DNA of 46,367 bases from positions 1-46,367 of IMG/VR virus record IMGVR_UViG_3300027909_000034. One strand, given 5' to 3'. A model generated the notes under the pieces. It worked only from the letters and a program-made list of their open reading frames with translations, made no database searches and had not been told where the DNA came from. Below, one piece after another: positions 24,195 through 30,208 of the stretch. Each line of letters starts with the position of its first letter. Position 1 is the first letter of the stretch. Position numbers and translations under genes: made by a program. Source of the stretch: a virus.

Positions 24195-24296
24195 TTAAAC
24201 TACAATGAACACTGCCAGCAAGATCAATACCAGCAGCATGCCGACGTAGAATCCCGGCGTGTCGTGCTTGGCACGCGGAATGCGTGGTGCCCTCAT
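24195..24296 (-). CDS. Tiny membrane protein (33 aa)
   Basis: A basic N-terminus (MRAPRIPRAKHD) is followed by one hydrophobic helix (FYVGMLLVLILLAVFIVV) that runs to the stop. Its ATG at 24296 overlaps the stop of the previous membrane-protein gene (ATGA), which supports it being real despite its size. With its two upstream neighbours it makes a cluster of three small membrane proteins, a possible lysis or membrane-modifying set. Confidence 0.6.
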   Translation of the reverse strand: MRAPRIPRAKHDTPGFYVGMLLVLILLAVFIVV

Positions 24297-24541
24297 GCGT
24301 CACCCCCGCTGACGCTGGGCGTCACCTCGATGCGCTTGCAGTCGTAAAGATATTCGTCTAGCGTCTGCCGACAGACTCGGATTCGGTCGCCGGTTGTCAC
24401 GCGACAGTAGGTTTCGCCGTGCCAGCGCGAGCACCTTACGTTTGGCGTCTCGCGCGTGTGCTGTCCGATGATGAACAGCACGATCACGATCAGCACAAGG
24501 CCCAGCGGCAGATAGATGGTGGAGACAGCCTCCTCGCTCAT
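24293..24541 (-). CDS. Small membrane protein with Cys-rich tail (82 aa)
   Basis: One transmembrane helix (residues about 9-27, IYLPLGLVLIVIVLFIIG) is followed by a domain with four Cys (RCSRWHGETYCRV, RVCRQ, YDCKR). If the tail is periplasmic the cysteines could form two disulfides. AGGAG precedes ATG 24541, and ATGA overlaps link it to both neighbours. Unknown; a holin or inner-membrane spanin role is possible but not shown. Confidence 0.65.
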   Translation of the reverse strand: MSEEAVSTIYLPLGLVLIVIVLFIIGQHTRETPNVRCSRWHGETYCRVTTGDRIRVCRQTLDEYLYDCKRIEVTPSVSGGDA

Positions 24542-24843
24542 GATTGCGGCTCCTGTTTGTTGATGACCGAATGCTTGCTCGCGTCGTCGCACGTTGCGAA
24601 CTTGCGACCGCGCGTGTCCAGGCGAAACGACTGCGCAACGCAGTGCTGTTCTGCCGGGGGCTTGCGCGCCGCGACGTGCGCAACTTGTGCTAGTACTGCA
24701 ACACACAGGGTCACCGCCAGCACTTGCGCGCAGCGGCGGATCAGGTGCTCGTTCAAGTCCAGCGCAATCCAGTCGGCGCTCTTGTCGCGATAGCCGCGCG
24801 TGAAGATGCGCCTTGTGATGCGCGTGTCGTAGGGTGTGCTCAT
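24538..24843 (-). CDS. Small membrane protein (101 aa)
   Basis: The basic N-terminal 38 residues (ITRRIFTRGYRDKS) precede one hydrophobic helix (CAQVLAVTLCVAVLAQVAHVAA, about 38-60), then a polar C-terminal 40 residues. GAGGAG lies six bases before ATG 24843. It is linked by ATGA to the next small membrane gene. No family recognised. Confidence 0.65.
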   Translation of the reverse strand: MSTPYDTRITRRIFTRGYRDKSADWIALDLNEHLIRRCAQVLAVTLCVAVLAQVAHVAARKPPAEQHCVAQSFRLDTRGRKFATCDDASKHSVINKQEPQS

Positions 24844-24858
24844 GCTTTCTCCTCGGGT

Positions 24859-25218
24859 TTACCTGCGCAATAAACGGGCCGCTACTTCCAGCAGCAGCGC
24901 GGCAATCTGCTTGTCGTCGTTTGCGTGGCGCGCTAGATTGATGACGCGCGCTCTCTTTGCGGGCCGCTCTGGAATTGCGGCCAGCGGGAACTCGGTCGGC
25001 TCGGGCTCTGCCTCCTCGCCTTTCAAGGTTTCCAGTTCTAGAACTTTGCGCCAAGGCCAGTAGTTCTTCTCGCTCATGTTCAGGCCGAGGGTGGTAATCG
25101 CCGCTTTCACGGATGCCTTGGGGTGCGCCGCGCGGTACTGGTTTACCTTGCGCGCCATTTCCATGCGCTCGTGCAGCGGTTTGCGCACTCTTGCTGCGGT
25201 GCCTTTATTCCTTGCCAT
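24859..25218 (-). CDS. Small basic, possibly DNA-binding protein (119 aa)
   Basis: The N-terminal 55 residues are basic and helical (ARKVNQYRAAHPKASVKAAITTLGLN) with a helix-turn-helix look. A Pro/Glu linker follows (EEAEPEPTEF), then a second basic helix. A regulator or nucleoid-type role is inferred from charge. It overlaps the upstream gene by 14 bp. Confidence 0.6.
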   Translation of the reverse strand: MARNKGTAARVRKPLHERMEMARKVNQYRAAHPKASVKAAITTLGLNMSEKNYWPWRKVLELETLKGEEAEPEPTEFPLAAIPERPAKRARVINLARHANDDKQIAALLLEVAARLLRR

Positions 25219-25474
25219 CGTTCTCTCTCTTGATTTGGTGGAATTGGACCGAGGTCGGCGTGCGCGTGTACTGACCGATCAGGCGCGCCGTGCGAATGTC
25301 GATGACTTCGATGGTGGTTCCAGGCTTCGCCCAGCGCGCCTCAAGCAATGCGCCCAAATGCGCGTTGCGTGGATACTTGTACCAACGCCAGCGCAACAGT
25401 TCCTCCGCCTTGGCATCCCACAATCGGAACGGCCGCGCGCTGTCTTCGCCATCGTCAATCTGCGGATATTTCAT
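25205..25474 (-). CDS. Unknown small protein (89 aa)
   Basis: A Trp/Arg-rich N-terminus (FRLWDAKAEELLRWRWYKYP) precedes a small beta domain (TTIEVIDIRTARLIGQYTRT). GGGAGGG precedes ATG 25474. Part of the leftward early operon. Not recognised. Confidence 0.65.
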   Translation of the reverse strand: MKYPQIDDGEDSARPFRLWDAKAEELLRWRWYKYPRNAHLGALLEARWAKPGTTIEVIDIRTARLIGQYTRTPTSVQFHQIKRENDGKE

Positions 25475-25490
25475 GTGCCCTCCCTAGTTG

Positions 25491-25688
25491 TCATTCGGTC
25501 ACTTCGTACATCTGCTTCACGCGGCCAACATCGCGCTTGCCGCGCTGGTGCTCTTTGCGGTGCCACTTCTGTCCGCCGCACAGCAGGCAGCGGTAATGGC
25601 GATGGTCGATCTCGCTCCACTGATGCGCGCAGTCCTGGGTGCGCGCGGCAGCGTCGTGTAGGTCTACTGAATTTGTCTGTGCGTCCAA
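25491..25688 (-). CDS. Small zinc-ribbon-like protein (65 aa)
   Basis: The segment CAHQWSEIDHRHYRCLLCGGQKWHRK has His and Cys spacing like a single zinc ribbon (CxxC plus upstream Cys/His). The start is a TTG at 25688 that overlaps the upstream gene by 25 bp; no better start is in frame before the motif. Likely nucleic-acid binding; unknown role. Confidence 0.55.
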   Translation of the reverse strand: MDAQTNSVDLHDAAARTQDCAHQWSEIDHRHYRCLLCGGQKWHRKEHQRGKRDVGRVKQMYEVTE

Positions 25689-26248
25689 ACGGACACCCCC
25701 GTTATCTCATCGGTATAGTCAAGCTCTGGTTCGCACCAGCAATCCGGTTTAGCTTCATGTTCTTTTGTCAGTTCCGCGCGAGCGGCTTTAATGTTGATGC
25801 CGTGTCCCGGCGAAGTTTGCCCTCCTGGGGTGCAGAAGCGGGCGTGACATTGAGCACAGCATCCATTGGTGCAGCGGCTCCAATCTCGCGAAATGTCGCG
25901 GGCACAAACTACACACCGACATGCGTTCATCTGGATTCTCCGGTTAGTCTGTGGTGCGCAAGCAAGCTCGTCGCGGTTGCCGCCGTCTGCGGTGTAGCTC
26001 GCGTCTGCGTCGGGCTTGGTCATGTTCTGTCCGCTATAAGTCTGATGGTGTGTTAGCAATTCTTTCCTGATTCTCTTCGCCGTCCTGAGCACCGCATTTG
26101 CATGGTCGCGCATGCGAGCGCCTATCCAATTTCGATATTCGGCGCATGCTGCTTTTTCGATGTAGACCTCTGCTGTTACTTCAAGTACGTGCGCGAAGTT
26201 GTAGCGGTATACCAGCTTGCGCAGTTCGTCTCGTGCTTCGGGGCTCAT
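25664..26248 (-). CDS. Unknown protein (194 aa), probable two-gene fusion
   Basis: The N-terminal part (residues 1-70) is helical. After a linker with MTKPDADASYTADGGN, a Cys-rich part begins at an internal ATG (25930): CRCVVCARDISRDWSRCTNGCCAQCHARFC, then CWCEPE, a zinc-binding pattern. The internal ATG has its own ribosome site in the same GGAGAATCC cassette that starts neighbouring genes, but here the frame runs through instead of ending in the usual TGES-stop. So it may be a natural fusion, or give two products (194 and 88 residues). ATG 26248 overlaps the previous stop (ATGA). Confidence 0.55.
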   Translation of the reverse strand: MSPEARDELRKLVYRYNFAHVLEVTAEVYIEKAACAEYRNWIGARMRDHANAVLRTAKRIRKELLTHHQTYSGQNMTKPDADASYTADGGNRDELACAPQTNRRIQMNACRCVVCARDISRDWSRCTNGCCAQCHARFCTPGGQTSPGHGINIKAARAELTKEHEAKPDCWCEPELDYTDEITGVSVWTHRQIQ

Positions 26249-26547
26249 TTGGATTCTCCTGTCTGTTCTCCGGTTGGTCCAGCATCAAATACCGCGCGCA
26301 TTTCGTCTCGCGCCAGCACAAGCGCAGCAATCCTTGGACCGGCATCAAACACCGCTTGCATTTCGTCTCGCGCACGCACAAGCGCCGCGATCCTCGCCTC
26401 CGCGTCGCGTATGCGCTCGGCTAGCACATGCCCCGTAACGTAGATGTGCCCGCTGTAACTGGTTGAGCCTGCGGATACCTCACCCCGGTCGTTTATCTGT
26501 GCCTTGCCTTGCAAGTCGTAAACTGCGTTCAGGTCTGCGTAGTTCAT
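26245..26547 (-). CDS. Unknown protein with internal repeat (100 aa)
   Basis: ATG 26547 follows the cassette GGAGAATCCAA and overlaps the upstream stop. The N-terminus (MNYADLNAVYDLQGKAQ) is unremarkable. Residues about 50-92 contain two near-identical 20-residue units (RIAALVRARDEMQAVFDAGP and the same with two changes), from a 60-bp tandem repeat. The end is TGEQTGESK. Helical; unknown. Confidence 0.65.
   Translation of the reverse strand: MNYADLNAVYDLQGKAQINDRGEVSAGSTSYSGHIYVTGHVLAERIRDAEARIAALVRARDEMQAVFDAGPRIAALVLARDEMRAVFDAGPTGEQTGESK
26276..26395 (-). repeat. 60-bp imperfect tandem repeat inside a gene
   Basis: Two adjacent 60-bp units (26276-26335 and 26336-26395) differ at only a few positions. 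They keep frame and encode a duplicated 20-residue helix in the gene at 26245-26547. A recent in-frame duplication is the simplest reading. Confidence 0.85.
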
Positions 26548-26804
26548 TTGGATTCTCCCGTCTGCTGCGTGTGCTCCCACAGGTTCTGGATGTACCAGCG
26601 CGCATTCACCAGCGAATCCACGCGCGCATTGAACTCGGTGCGCGCTTGCTCGTATGCGCTCAGTCCCTGCGGATAGTCCCGTGCATTCGGCTGCGCTCCA
26701 AGCATTGCGCGGATCGCTTGTTCAAGCGCAAGGTTGGCTTCCTCGTACTGCTCGTAGAAGTGCTGGCGTGGCGTGCCGTTCAGGTGGACGGTTGGCATCA
26801 TCAT
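26544..26804 (-). CDS. Unknown small helical protein (86 aa)
   Basis: Helical throughout (FYEQYEEANLALEQAIRAML, AYEQARTEFNARVDSLVNARWYIQNL). Three consecutive ATG codons start it; the first (26804) has GGAGAAC upstream. The C-terminus HTQQTGESK is formed by the shared ribosome-site cassette of the next gene. Unknown. Confidence 0.65.
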   Translation of the reverse strand: MMMPTVHLNGTPRQHFYEQYEEANLALEQAIRAMLGAQPNARDYPQGLSAYEQARTEFNARVDSLVNARWYIQNLWEHTQQTGESK

Positions 26805-27265
26805 TTGGTGTTCTCCTTTTGGGAAATCATGTCATCGACTATATTTATCGCGGCGATCTGGCGCGCGTACTCTTCTGGCATTTCGGTTGCGTCAACTAGG
26901 TTCTGCCGGGCTAGGTCCAGCACGATTTGAAGTGCGGCGGCTTCGTCTGGCTCTTCTTCGTTGTCTCCCAAGTTGTGCAGCGATACATCGCACCCGTGGT
27001 CTTCGTATATCTGCAGGTCAGAGCCGATTGGCGCGTAGAATCCACCCGTATCGTAGAAGTCGATCTTGGCGTCAGCACGCAACGTCAGGATGTAGTACCG
27101 GGCAGGTTTGCGGCGCGGGTAGCTGGTGCGCTTTTGAGCGGCACGCAATGCGCTCTCCGGTGTGTCTGCGCGTGCCCAATGTCCGCCGATGCCCTCGGGA
27201 ATGACGGCTACAAAGTCGAACGTGTTGTGCGCCAATTCTGCGGCGGCTTCGTCTGGTGTCATCAT
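26801..27265 (-). CDS. Unknown protein (154 aa)
   Basis: The N-terminal half looks like a small alpha/beta domain (NTFDFVAVIPEGIGGHWARADTPESALRAAQKR). An acidic middle and a C-terminal helix follow. TAGGAGAGAG precedes ATG 27265 (27262 is an alternative). Linked to the next gene by overlap. Not recognised. Confidence 0.65.
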   Translation of the reverse strand: MMTPDEAAAELAHNTFDFVAVIPEGIGGHWARADTPESALRAAQKRTSYPRRKPARYYILTLRADAKIDFYDTGGFYAPIGSDLQIYEDHGCDVSLHNLGDNEEEPDEAAALQIVLDLARQNLVDATEMPEEYARQIAAINIVDDMISQKENTK

Positions 27266-27276
27266 TGCGCTCTCTC

Positions 27277-27471
27277 CTATAGGTCCAATGCGCTCTGTTG
27301 CTCGGTGCGCGCGGGCCGGTTAATGGCGGTCAGTGCGCCTATCAGTTCTGCGATGCGCGAGGCCGACACTTGCGCGTAACACTTGCCGCTGTCGTCCATG
27401 TCGTACTCGCACGCCTCAAGCAGTTCTGTCGCGGCTTGGATGAGCCGCTGTGTCGTGGTCGGTGTAATCAT
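27277..27471 (-). CDS. Unknown small helical protein (64 aa)
   Basis: A short helical protein (TTQRLIQAATELLEACEYDMDD). ATG 27471 overlaps the upstream stop (ATGA). The long open frame to 27948 is a shadow over neighbouring genes and rejected. Confidence 0.6.
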   Translation of the reverse strand: MITPTTTQRLIQAATELLEACEYDMDDSGKCYAQVSASRIAELIGALTAINRPARTEQQSALDL

Positions 27472-27662
27472 CTGACTGTGTCCCTGTGGTTGCGCGAAGC
27501 ATCTGCGGCGGTGACGTAGGCGATAGTCTTGCGGTAGTGATGCGTGCGTTTGCATGCGTAGCAGTACGCATACACCAGCGCGTGAGCGCCTAGGGTGTAG
27601 CTGTACACTGTCCCTTGGCAGTAGGGGCACGGTGCGCCGTTGTCTGTGTGGTATTGGCTCAT
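27468..27662 (-). CDS. Small zinc-ribbon-like protein (64 aa)
   Basis: Two Cys pairs, CPYC (residues 12-15) and CYAC (about 34-37), form a typical zinc ribbon, with a basic His/Arg-rich tail. GGAGAAC precedes ATG 27662. Probably nucleic-acid binding; unknown role. Confidence 0.65.
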   Translation of the reverse strand: MSQYHTDNGAPCPYCQGTVYSYTLGAHALVYAYCYACKRTHHYRKTIAYVTAADASRNHRDTVR

Positions 27663-27674
27663 TGTCGTTCTCCT

Positions 27675-28064
27675 TTAGCAGACCGCGATTCCGTCGCCGC
27701 TGTAGTTCGTATCCGTCAGCGGCTCGCGTGCGACGTACAGCGAGCAGCCGCGCGGGTCGGTCTGGTGGAAGTAGTGCAATCCGTTGCGCTCGCAGGTTGC
27801 GGCTATGCGCTTTAGTGCGCCCGTCTCTTTGTCTGGAACCGGGCGGCGGTATGACTTGCCAATGCGCGGATGTGTCACTAAGAACGGGCGCTTGGTCTTC
27901 TCGTCGCGTTCTATGCCCCATGAGGCGCGGTCGTTGCCGTCGCCACATTCAAGCTCACCCCATCTGGTTAGAGTCTTCTCGGCGCGGGCGAGCGTTATGG
28001 CCTCGTCGTAGGGAATGTTCAGGCGTCTCACCAGCTTTGACGCTACTTCTCGGGCGGTGCTCAT
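27675..28064 (-). CDS. Unknown protein (129 aa)
   Basis: The N-terminus (MSTAREVASKLVRRLNIPYDEAITLARAEKTLTRW) is helical. The rest has a distinctive core with SWGIERDEKTKRPFLVTHP and KRIAATCERNGLHYFHQTDPRG, probably a small alpha/beta domain. GAGGAG precedes ATG 28064. It looks like a conserved phage protein, but I cannot name it. Confidence 0.65.
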   Translation of the reverse strand: MSTAREVASKLVRRLNIPYDEAITLARAEKTLTRWGELECGDGNDRASWGIERDEKTKRPFLVTHPRIGKSYRRPVPDKETGALKRIAATCERNGLHYFHQTDPRGCSLYVAREPLTDTNYSGDGIAVC

Positions 28065-28381
28065 GGTCTGTTCTCCTCTTGTTCCGGCCAAACATAGGCG
28101 GCTTCGTTTTCGTTCCATTCCATCCCGAACGGGATAAGCCAGCAGTCTCCATCTTGATGTACGTGGTATGACACATGGGTAACCGGGTCTGTGACCACTG
28201 CGCTATTGAGCACGGTATCCCAAGCATCCCAATACCATTCCTCATCGGGTCCATCCAGCAAGCACGTCCAAGTCTCGTCGTCTATTCCGGCGACGCATTC
28301 GCGCTTTGTCTGCTCGGCGAAACTTTGCGGAAGGTAAATTCCGCGTGAGTCATTCAGATACAAAACGGGTTCTGGTTTCAT
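28061..28381 (-). CDS. Unknown acidic protein (106 aa)
   Basis: The sequence VLYLNDSRGIYLPQSFAEQ followed by the Trp-rich WTCLLDGPDEEWYWDAWDTVL and VHQDGDCWLIPFGMEW resembles a small acidic protein family I recall from other phages, without a known function. GGAGAG precedes ATG 28381. Acidity and Trp richness would suit a DNA-mimic or protein-inhibitor role, but this is speculation. Confidence 0.65.
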   Translation of the reverse strand: MKPEPVLYLNDSRGIYLPQSFAEQTKRECVAGIDDETWTCLLDGPDEEWYWDAWDTVLNSAVVTDPVTHVSYHVHQDGDCWLIPFGMEWNENEAAYVWPEQEENRP

Positions 28382-28647
28382 GGTTTGCTCTCCTGTTCTC
28401 TGCGGCGTTGCAGGTAGGCTCGCGCGGCCTCTTCGCCGCACGTTGCCTGTATCCAATCGCAAACGAAAGCAATCCCGGTGACGCCGTGCTCGCGCACGTA
28501 CCGGACACGAGTCATTGGCAAGTTAAATTCCTGCGCGATGTCTCGGATAGTCTTGTGGTTTATCCGCATCAATCTGCGGATGCTTGCGCCGCTGAGTGAG
28601 TCTCCTAAGTGCTCGGCTAGTGCTCGGCTTCGGTCCACTGCTTTCAT
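28378..28647 (-). CDS. Small helix-turn-helix-like protein (89 aa)
   Basis: The middle (IRRLMRINHKTIRDIAQEFNLPMTRVRYVREHG) reads as a helix-turn-helix with a clear recognition helix. A transcription regulator role is likely. CGAGGAG precedes ATG 28647. The same frame stays open upstream through a 14-bp minisatellite to an ATG at 28761, which would add a repetitive N-terminus. Confidence 0.65.
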   Translation of the reverse strand: MKAVDRSRALAEHLGDSLSGASIRRLMRINHKTIRDIAQEFNLPMTRVRYVREHGVTGIAFVCDWIQATCGEEAARAYLQRRREQESKP

Positions 28648-28663
28648 TTGCTTCTCCTCGTAT

Positions 28664-28761
28664 GCGCTCGGTTGCGTGCGCTCGGTTGTCTGCGCTCGGT
28701 GCTCTGCGCTCGGTGCTCTGCGCTCGGTGCTCTGCGCTCGGTGCTCTGCGCTCGGTTGCAT
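28664..28761. repeat. 14-bp minisatellite, seven units
   Basis: Seven head-to-tail units of GCGCTCGGTGCTCT occupy exactly 98 bp. The four central copies are identical, and units 1, 2 and 7 share variants in the last bases. It lies just upstream (in minus-strand sense) of the helix-turn-helix gene, so copy number could tune spacing or extend its N-terminus. Confidence 0.95.
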
Positions 28762-28876
28762 GTCCTGGTGCTGCTGCTTCTTGCTGTTCGTGCGCGTTTC
28801 CGCTGAGGGCGGGCCAGATAGCAGCGCGGTAGTTCGCGCTGGTAGCTGGAGCCGTCCGGCTCTGATGCAGCCGACG

Positions 28877-28903
28877 GAGCCGCCGCGACTGGTGCGGCGG
28901 CTC
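28877..28903 (-). terminator. Perfect 10-bp hairpin after gene 28914-29099
   Basis: GAGCCGCCGC (28877-28886) and GCGGCGGCTC (28894-28903) form a perfect 10-bp stem with a 7-base loop, 10 bp past a minus-strand stop. There is no T-run, so it is either a factor-aided attenuator or an RNA-stabilising hairpin rather than a standard terminator. Confidence 0.5.
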
Positions 28904-28913
28904 GATCTGCGGC

Positions 28914-29099
28914 TCAGAGCAGCACGATTTCCCGATAGGCCGAGTGAACTTGTCGATCGTCGGCGTGGCGGTGCACGCTGAACTCCACGCCAGCACATGC
29001 GACGGCGCGAGCGTCGGCGTACTCGATTGCGTTCTGGTAGGTCATCTGGTCTTCCCAGACAATCCCGCGTTCGTCTATCACGTAATAGAAGGGGATCAC
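28914..29099 (-). CDS. Unknown small protein (61 aa)
   Basis: A short protein with YYVIDERGIVWEDQMTYQNAIEYADARAVACAG. The GTG start at 29099 has CGGAG eight bases upstream. It follows its upstream neighbour by one base, so it is co-translated in the leftward operon. Not recognised. Confidence 0.6.
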   Translation of the reverse strand: MIPFYYVIDERGIVWEDQMTYQNAIEYADARAVACAGVEFSVHRHADDRQVHSAYREIVLL

Positions 29100-29100
29100 G

Positions 29101-29334
29101 TTAGTTGCTCCGGTAGGCGTTGGCGGAGAAGGCCGGCAGCCCGGCGAGCGCGAGCGGCCCGCTCGTGGTGCTCACCAGCATGGTTTTGCCGGTCTTGCTC
29201 GGGCGCAACTTGATGGCCGGGTTAAACAGATAGCCGATCCGGCCGTCACTCATGCGGACAAGTGCATAGTTGTCGTCCGTGCTCGTGTGCAGCGTTTCGG
29301 CGACGGAAACGGCGCCGTTGTCTTTCGCGTTCAT
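29101..29334 (-). CDS. Unknown protein, first gene of leftward operon (77 aa)
   Basis: The protein has a beta-rich core (NYALVRMSDGRIGYLFNPAIKLRPSKTGKTMLVSTT) suggestive of a small SH3-like or barrel domain. AAGGGGA precedes ATG 29334. As the first gene after the divergent control region it should be the earliest expressed of the leftward operon, where takeover or anti-defence proteins are often found. No family recognised. Confidence 0.65.
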   Translation of the reverse strand: MNAKDNGAVSVAETLHTSTDDNYALVRMSDGRIGYLFNPAIKLRPSKTGKTMLVSTTSGPLALAGLPAFSANAYRSN

Positions 29335-29719
29335 GTGTCGATCCCCTTTGCGGTGGTGGTGGATGAAGTGTTGCGAGTTCGATGATGCAAGGGGCATGCC
29401 ATGCCAAAAGCATTACGTTTCAGGCACCCATCAAAAAGCATGCCAGCAAATGTGACGTTTTACGGCGGCAGATTGTGACGTACAGCGTCACATTCCGTTG
29501 GCATAGTCCGTGCGGGGTGGCGGTTTTTGGGTGGCATGGCGTTTGCATGTATTCGGGTAGGGCGCCCAGCGGTTAGGCCCCCGAGATTCAGGCAGGGTGC
29601 AAGGCGGATCAGGTTCACGGAACCGCCCCCGGATAGCGCAGTGATCGCGAGGTCTTCCGGGCAGATAGTTGCACTCGGGATATAACCTGACTCGATTGCT
29701 CTTTTCCAGAAGGACTCCA
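29335..29719. promoter_or_regulatory. Divergent control region
   Basis: This stretch separates the leftward and rightward early operons and holds no credible gene. It contains a palindromic operator-like site (29451-29492) and a hairpin near 29603-29627 (GGTTC-ACG-GAACC core). It also has a -10-like TATAAC at 29681-29686 for the rightward side, without a good -35. A leftward TTGATG/TAATGC pair near 29420-29440 has poor spacing. Promoters for both operons must be here, but their exact position is not certain. Confidence 0.55.
29451..29492. promoter_or_regulatory. TGTGACG operator-like sites
   Basis: A perfect 7-bp palindrome TGTGACG-TACAG-CGTCACA lies at 29474-29492. A further half-site TGTGACGT lies at 29451-29458, 23 bp away (about two helical turns). 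Such an arrangement between divergent operons is typical of a dimeric repressor or CRP-like factor site. No cognate regulator can be named; the helix-turn-helix gene at 28378-28647 is one candidate. Confidence 0.5.
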
Positions 29720-29758
29720 ATGGCAAGCCGCTGGCTTGCCGTGGGTGTCTTTCACTAA
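29720..29758 (+). CDS. Putative 12-aa leader peptide
   Basis: AAGGA precedes an ATG that opens a 12-codon frame (MASRWLAVGVFH). The first codons form a perfect 7-bp inverted repeat (GGCAAGC-CGCTG-GCTTGCC). The stop lies 11 bases before the next gene's start, whose ribosome site GGGAGG follows directly. A leader controlling or coupling translation of the first rightward gene is plausible; very short, so uncertain. Confidence 0.35.
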   Translation: MASRWLAVGVFH

Positions 29759-29769
29759 GGGAGGTTCAG

Positions 29770-29955
29770 ATGGTCGTGTATCGCATGAATGAGACGGCGG
29801 AGTTTCGGGCACATGTGCATGAGTACGTTTTACTGGATGACCGGCTGATTGGTCTGAGTTACTTCGTGTGTCGGGTGTGTGAGCAGGCAGTCCCGATTGC
29901 CTTGGTGCGGGCGTTCGCACCGGAATGCATCGTTGCGGAGGGGAAAGATGTTTAA
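29770..29955 (+). CDS. Small Cys-pair protein (61 aa), first rightward gene
   Basis: A small protein with VHEYVLLDDRLIGLSYFVCRVCEQAVPIALV; CRVC may be half a metal site. GGGAGG precedes ATG 29770. It overlaps the next gene by 8 bp. Not recognised. Confidence 0.65.
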   Translation: MVVYRMNETAEFRAHVHEYVLLDDRLIGLSYFVCRVCEQAVPIALVRAFAPECIVAEGKDV

Positions 29956-30121
29956 GGTTCAGGTCAGGTCGGCGGGTGTGTGGGTGACGTTGGCGGTTCG
30001 CAATTGCATGGATTGTTGCCGCACGATGGTTCGGGATTGGGAAGCGGACGGCTATGAGATGAGGATTGTTGGCGAGGCCGTGTGTGCTGACGGTTGCCGC
30101 AATCAGATGGTTTTTACGTAG
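29948..30121 (+). CDS. Small Cys-rich protein (57 aa)
   Basis: The 57-residue product contains NCMDCCRTMVRDWEADGYEMRIVG and VCADGCRNQ. The CxxC-x(n)-CxxxC arrangement could bind zinc. ATG 29948 has GGGGAAAG close by and overlaps the previous gene. Unknown. Confidence 0.55.
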   Translation: MFKVQVRSAGVWVTLAVRNCMDCCRTMVRDWEADGYEMRIVGEAVCADGCRNQMVFT

Positions 30122-30132
30122 GACTTCGGCGG

Positions 30133-30191
30133 GAGGGTTCACCCTCTCGCAGGCGTCTTGCCTGGAAGGCTTACCGGCGCCGAGTCCGGTA
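30133..30191 (+). promoter_or_regulatory. Three-hairpin leader before DUF932 gene
   Basis: Three perfect hairpins follow each other in 59 bases: GAGGG-TTCA-CCCTC (30133-30146), CAGGC-GTCTT-GCCTG (30150-30164) and TACCGG-n8-CCGGTA (30172-30191). They end a few bases before the GGAGG ribosome site of the DUF932 gene. This packing suggests a structured 5' leader that protects or regulates the message; there is no T-run for termination. Confidence 0.5.
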
Positions 30192-30208
30192 CTGGATTGG
30201 AGGTTGTT

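Larger units (their letters stand above)
28648..28913. other. Gene-poor gap with minisatellite and hairpin
   Basis: This 266-bp gap has no convincing gene. It holds a 14-bp tandem repeat (28664-28761), about 115 bp of non-repetitive sequence and a 10-bp hairpin (28877-28903). All frames through the repeat lack stops because the unit contains none, so the open frames crossing it are not evidence for coding. Confidence 0.6.

Noticed and set aside
28664-28761. Possible CRISPR array
   Set aside because: Units are 14 bp and directly adjacent without spacers, so it is a minisatellite.
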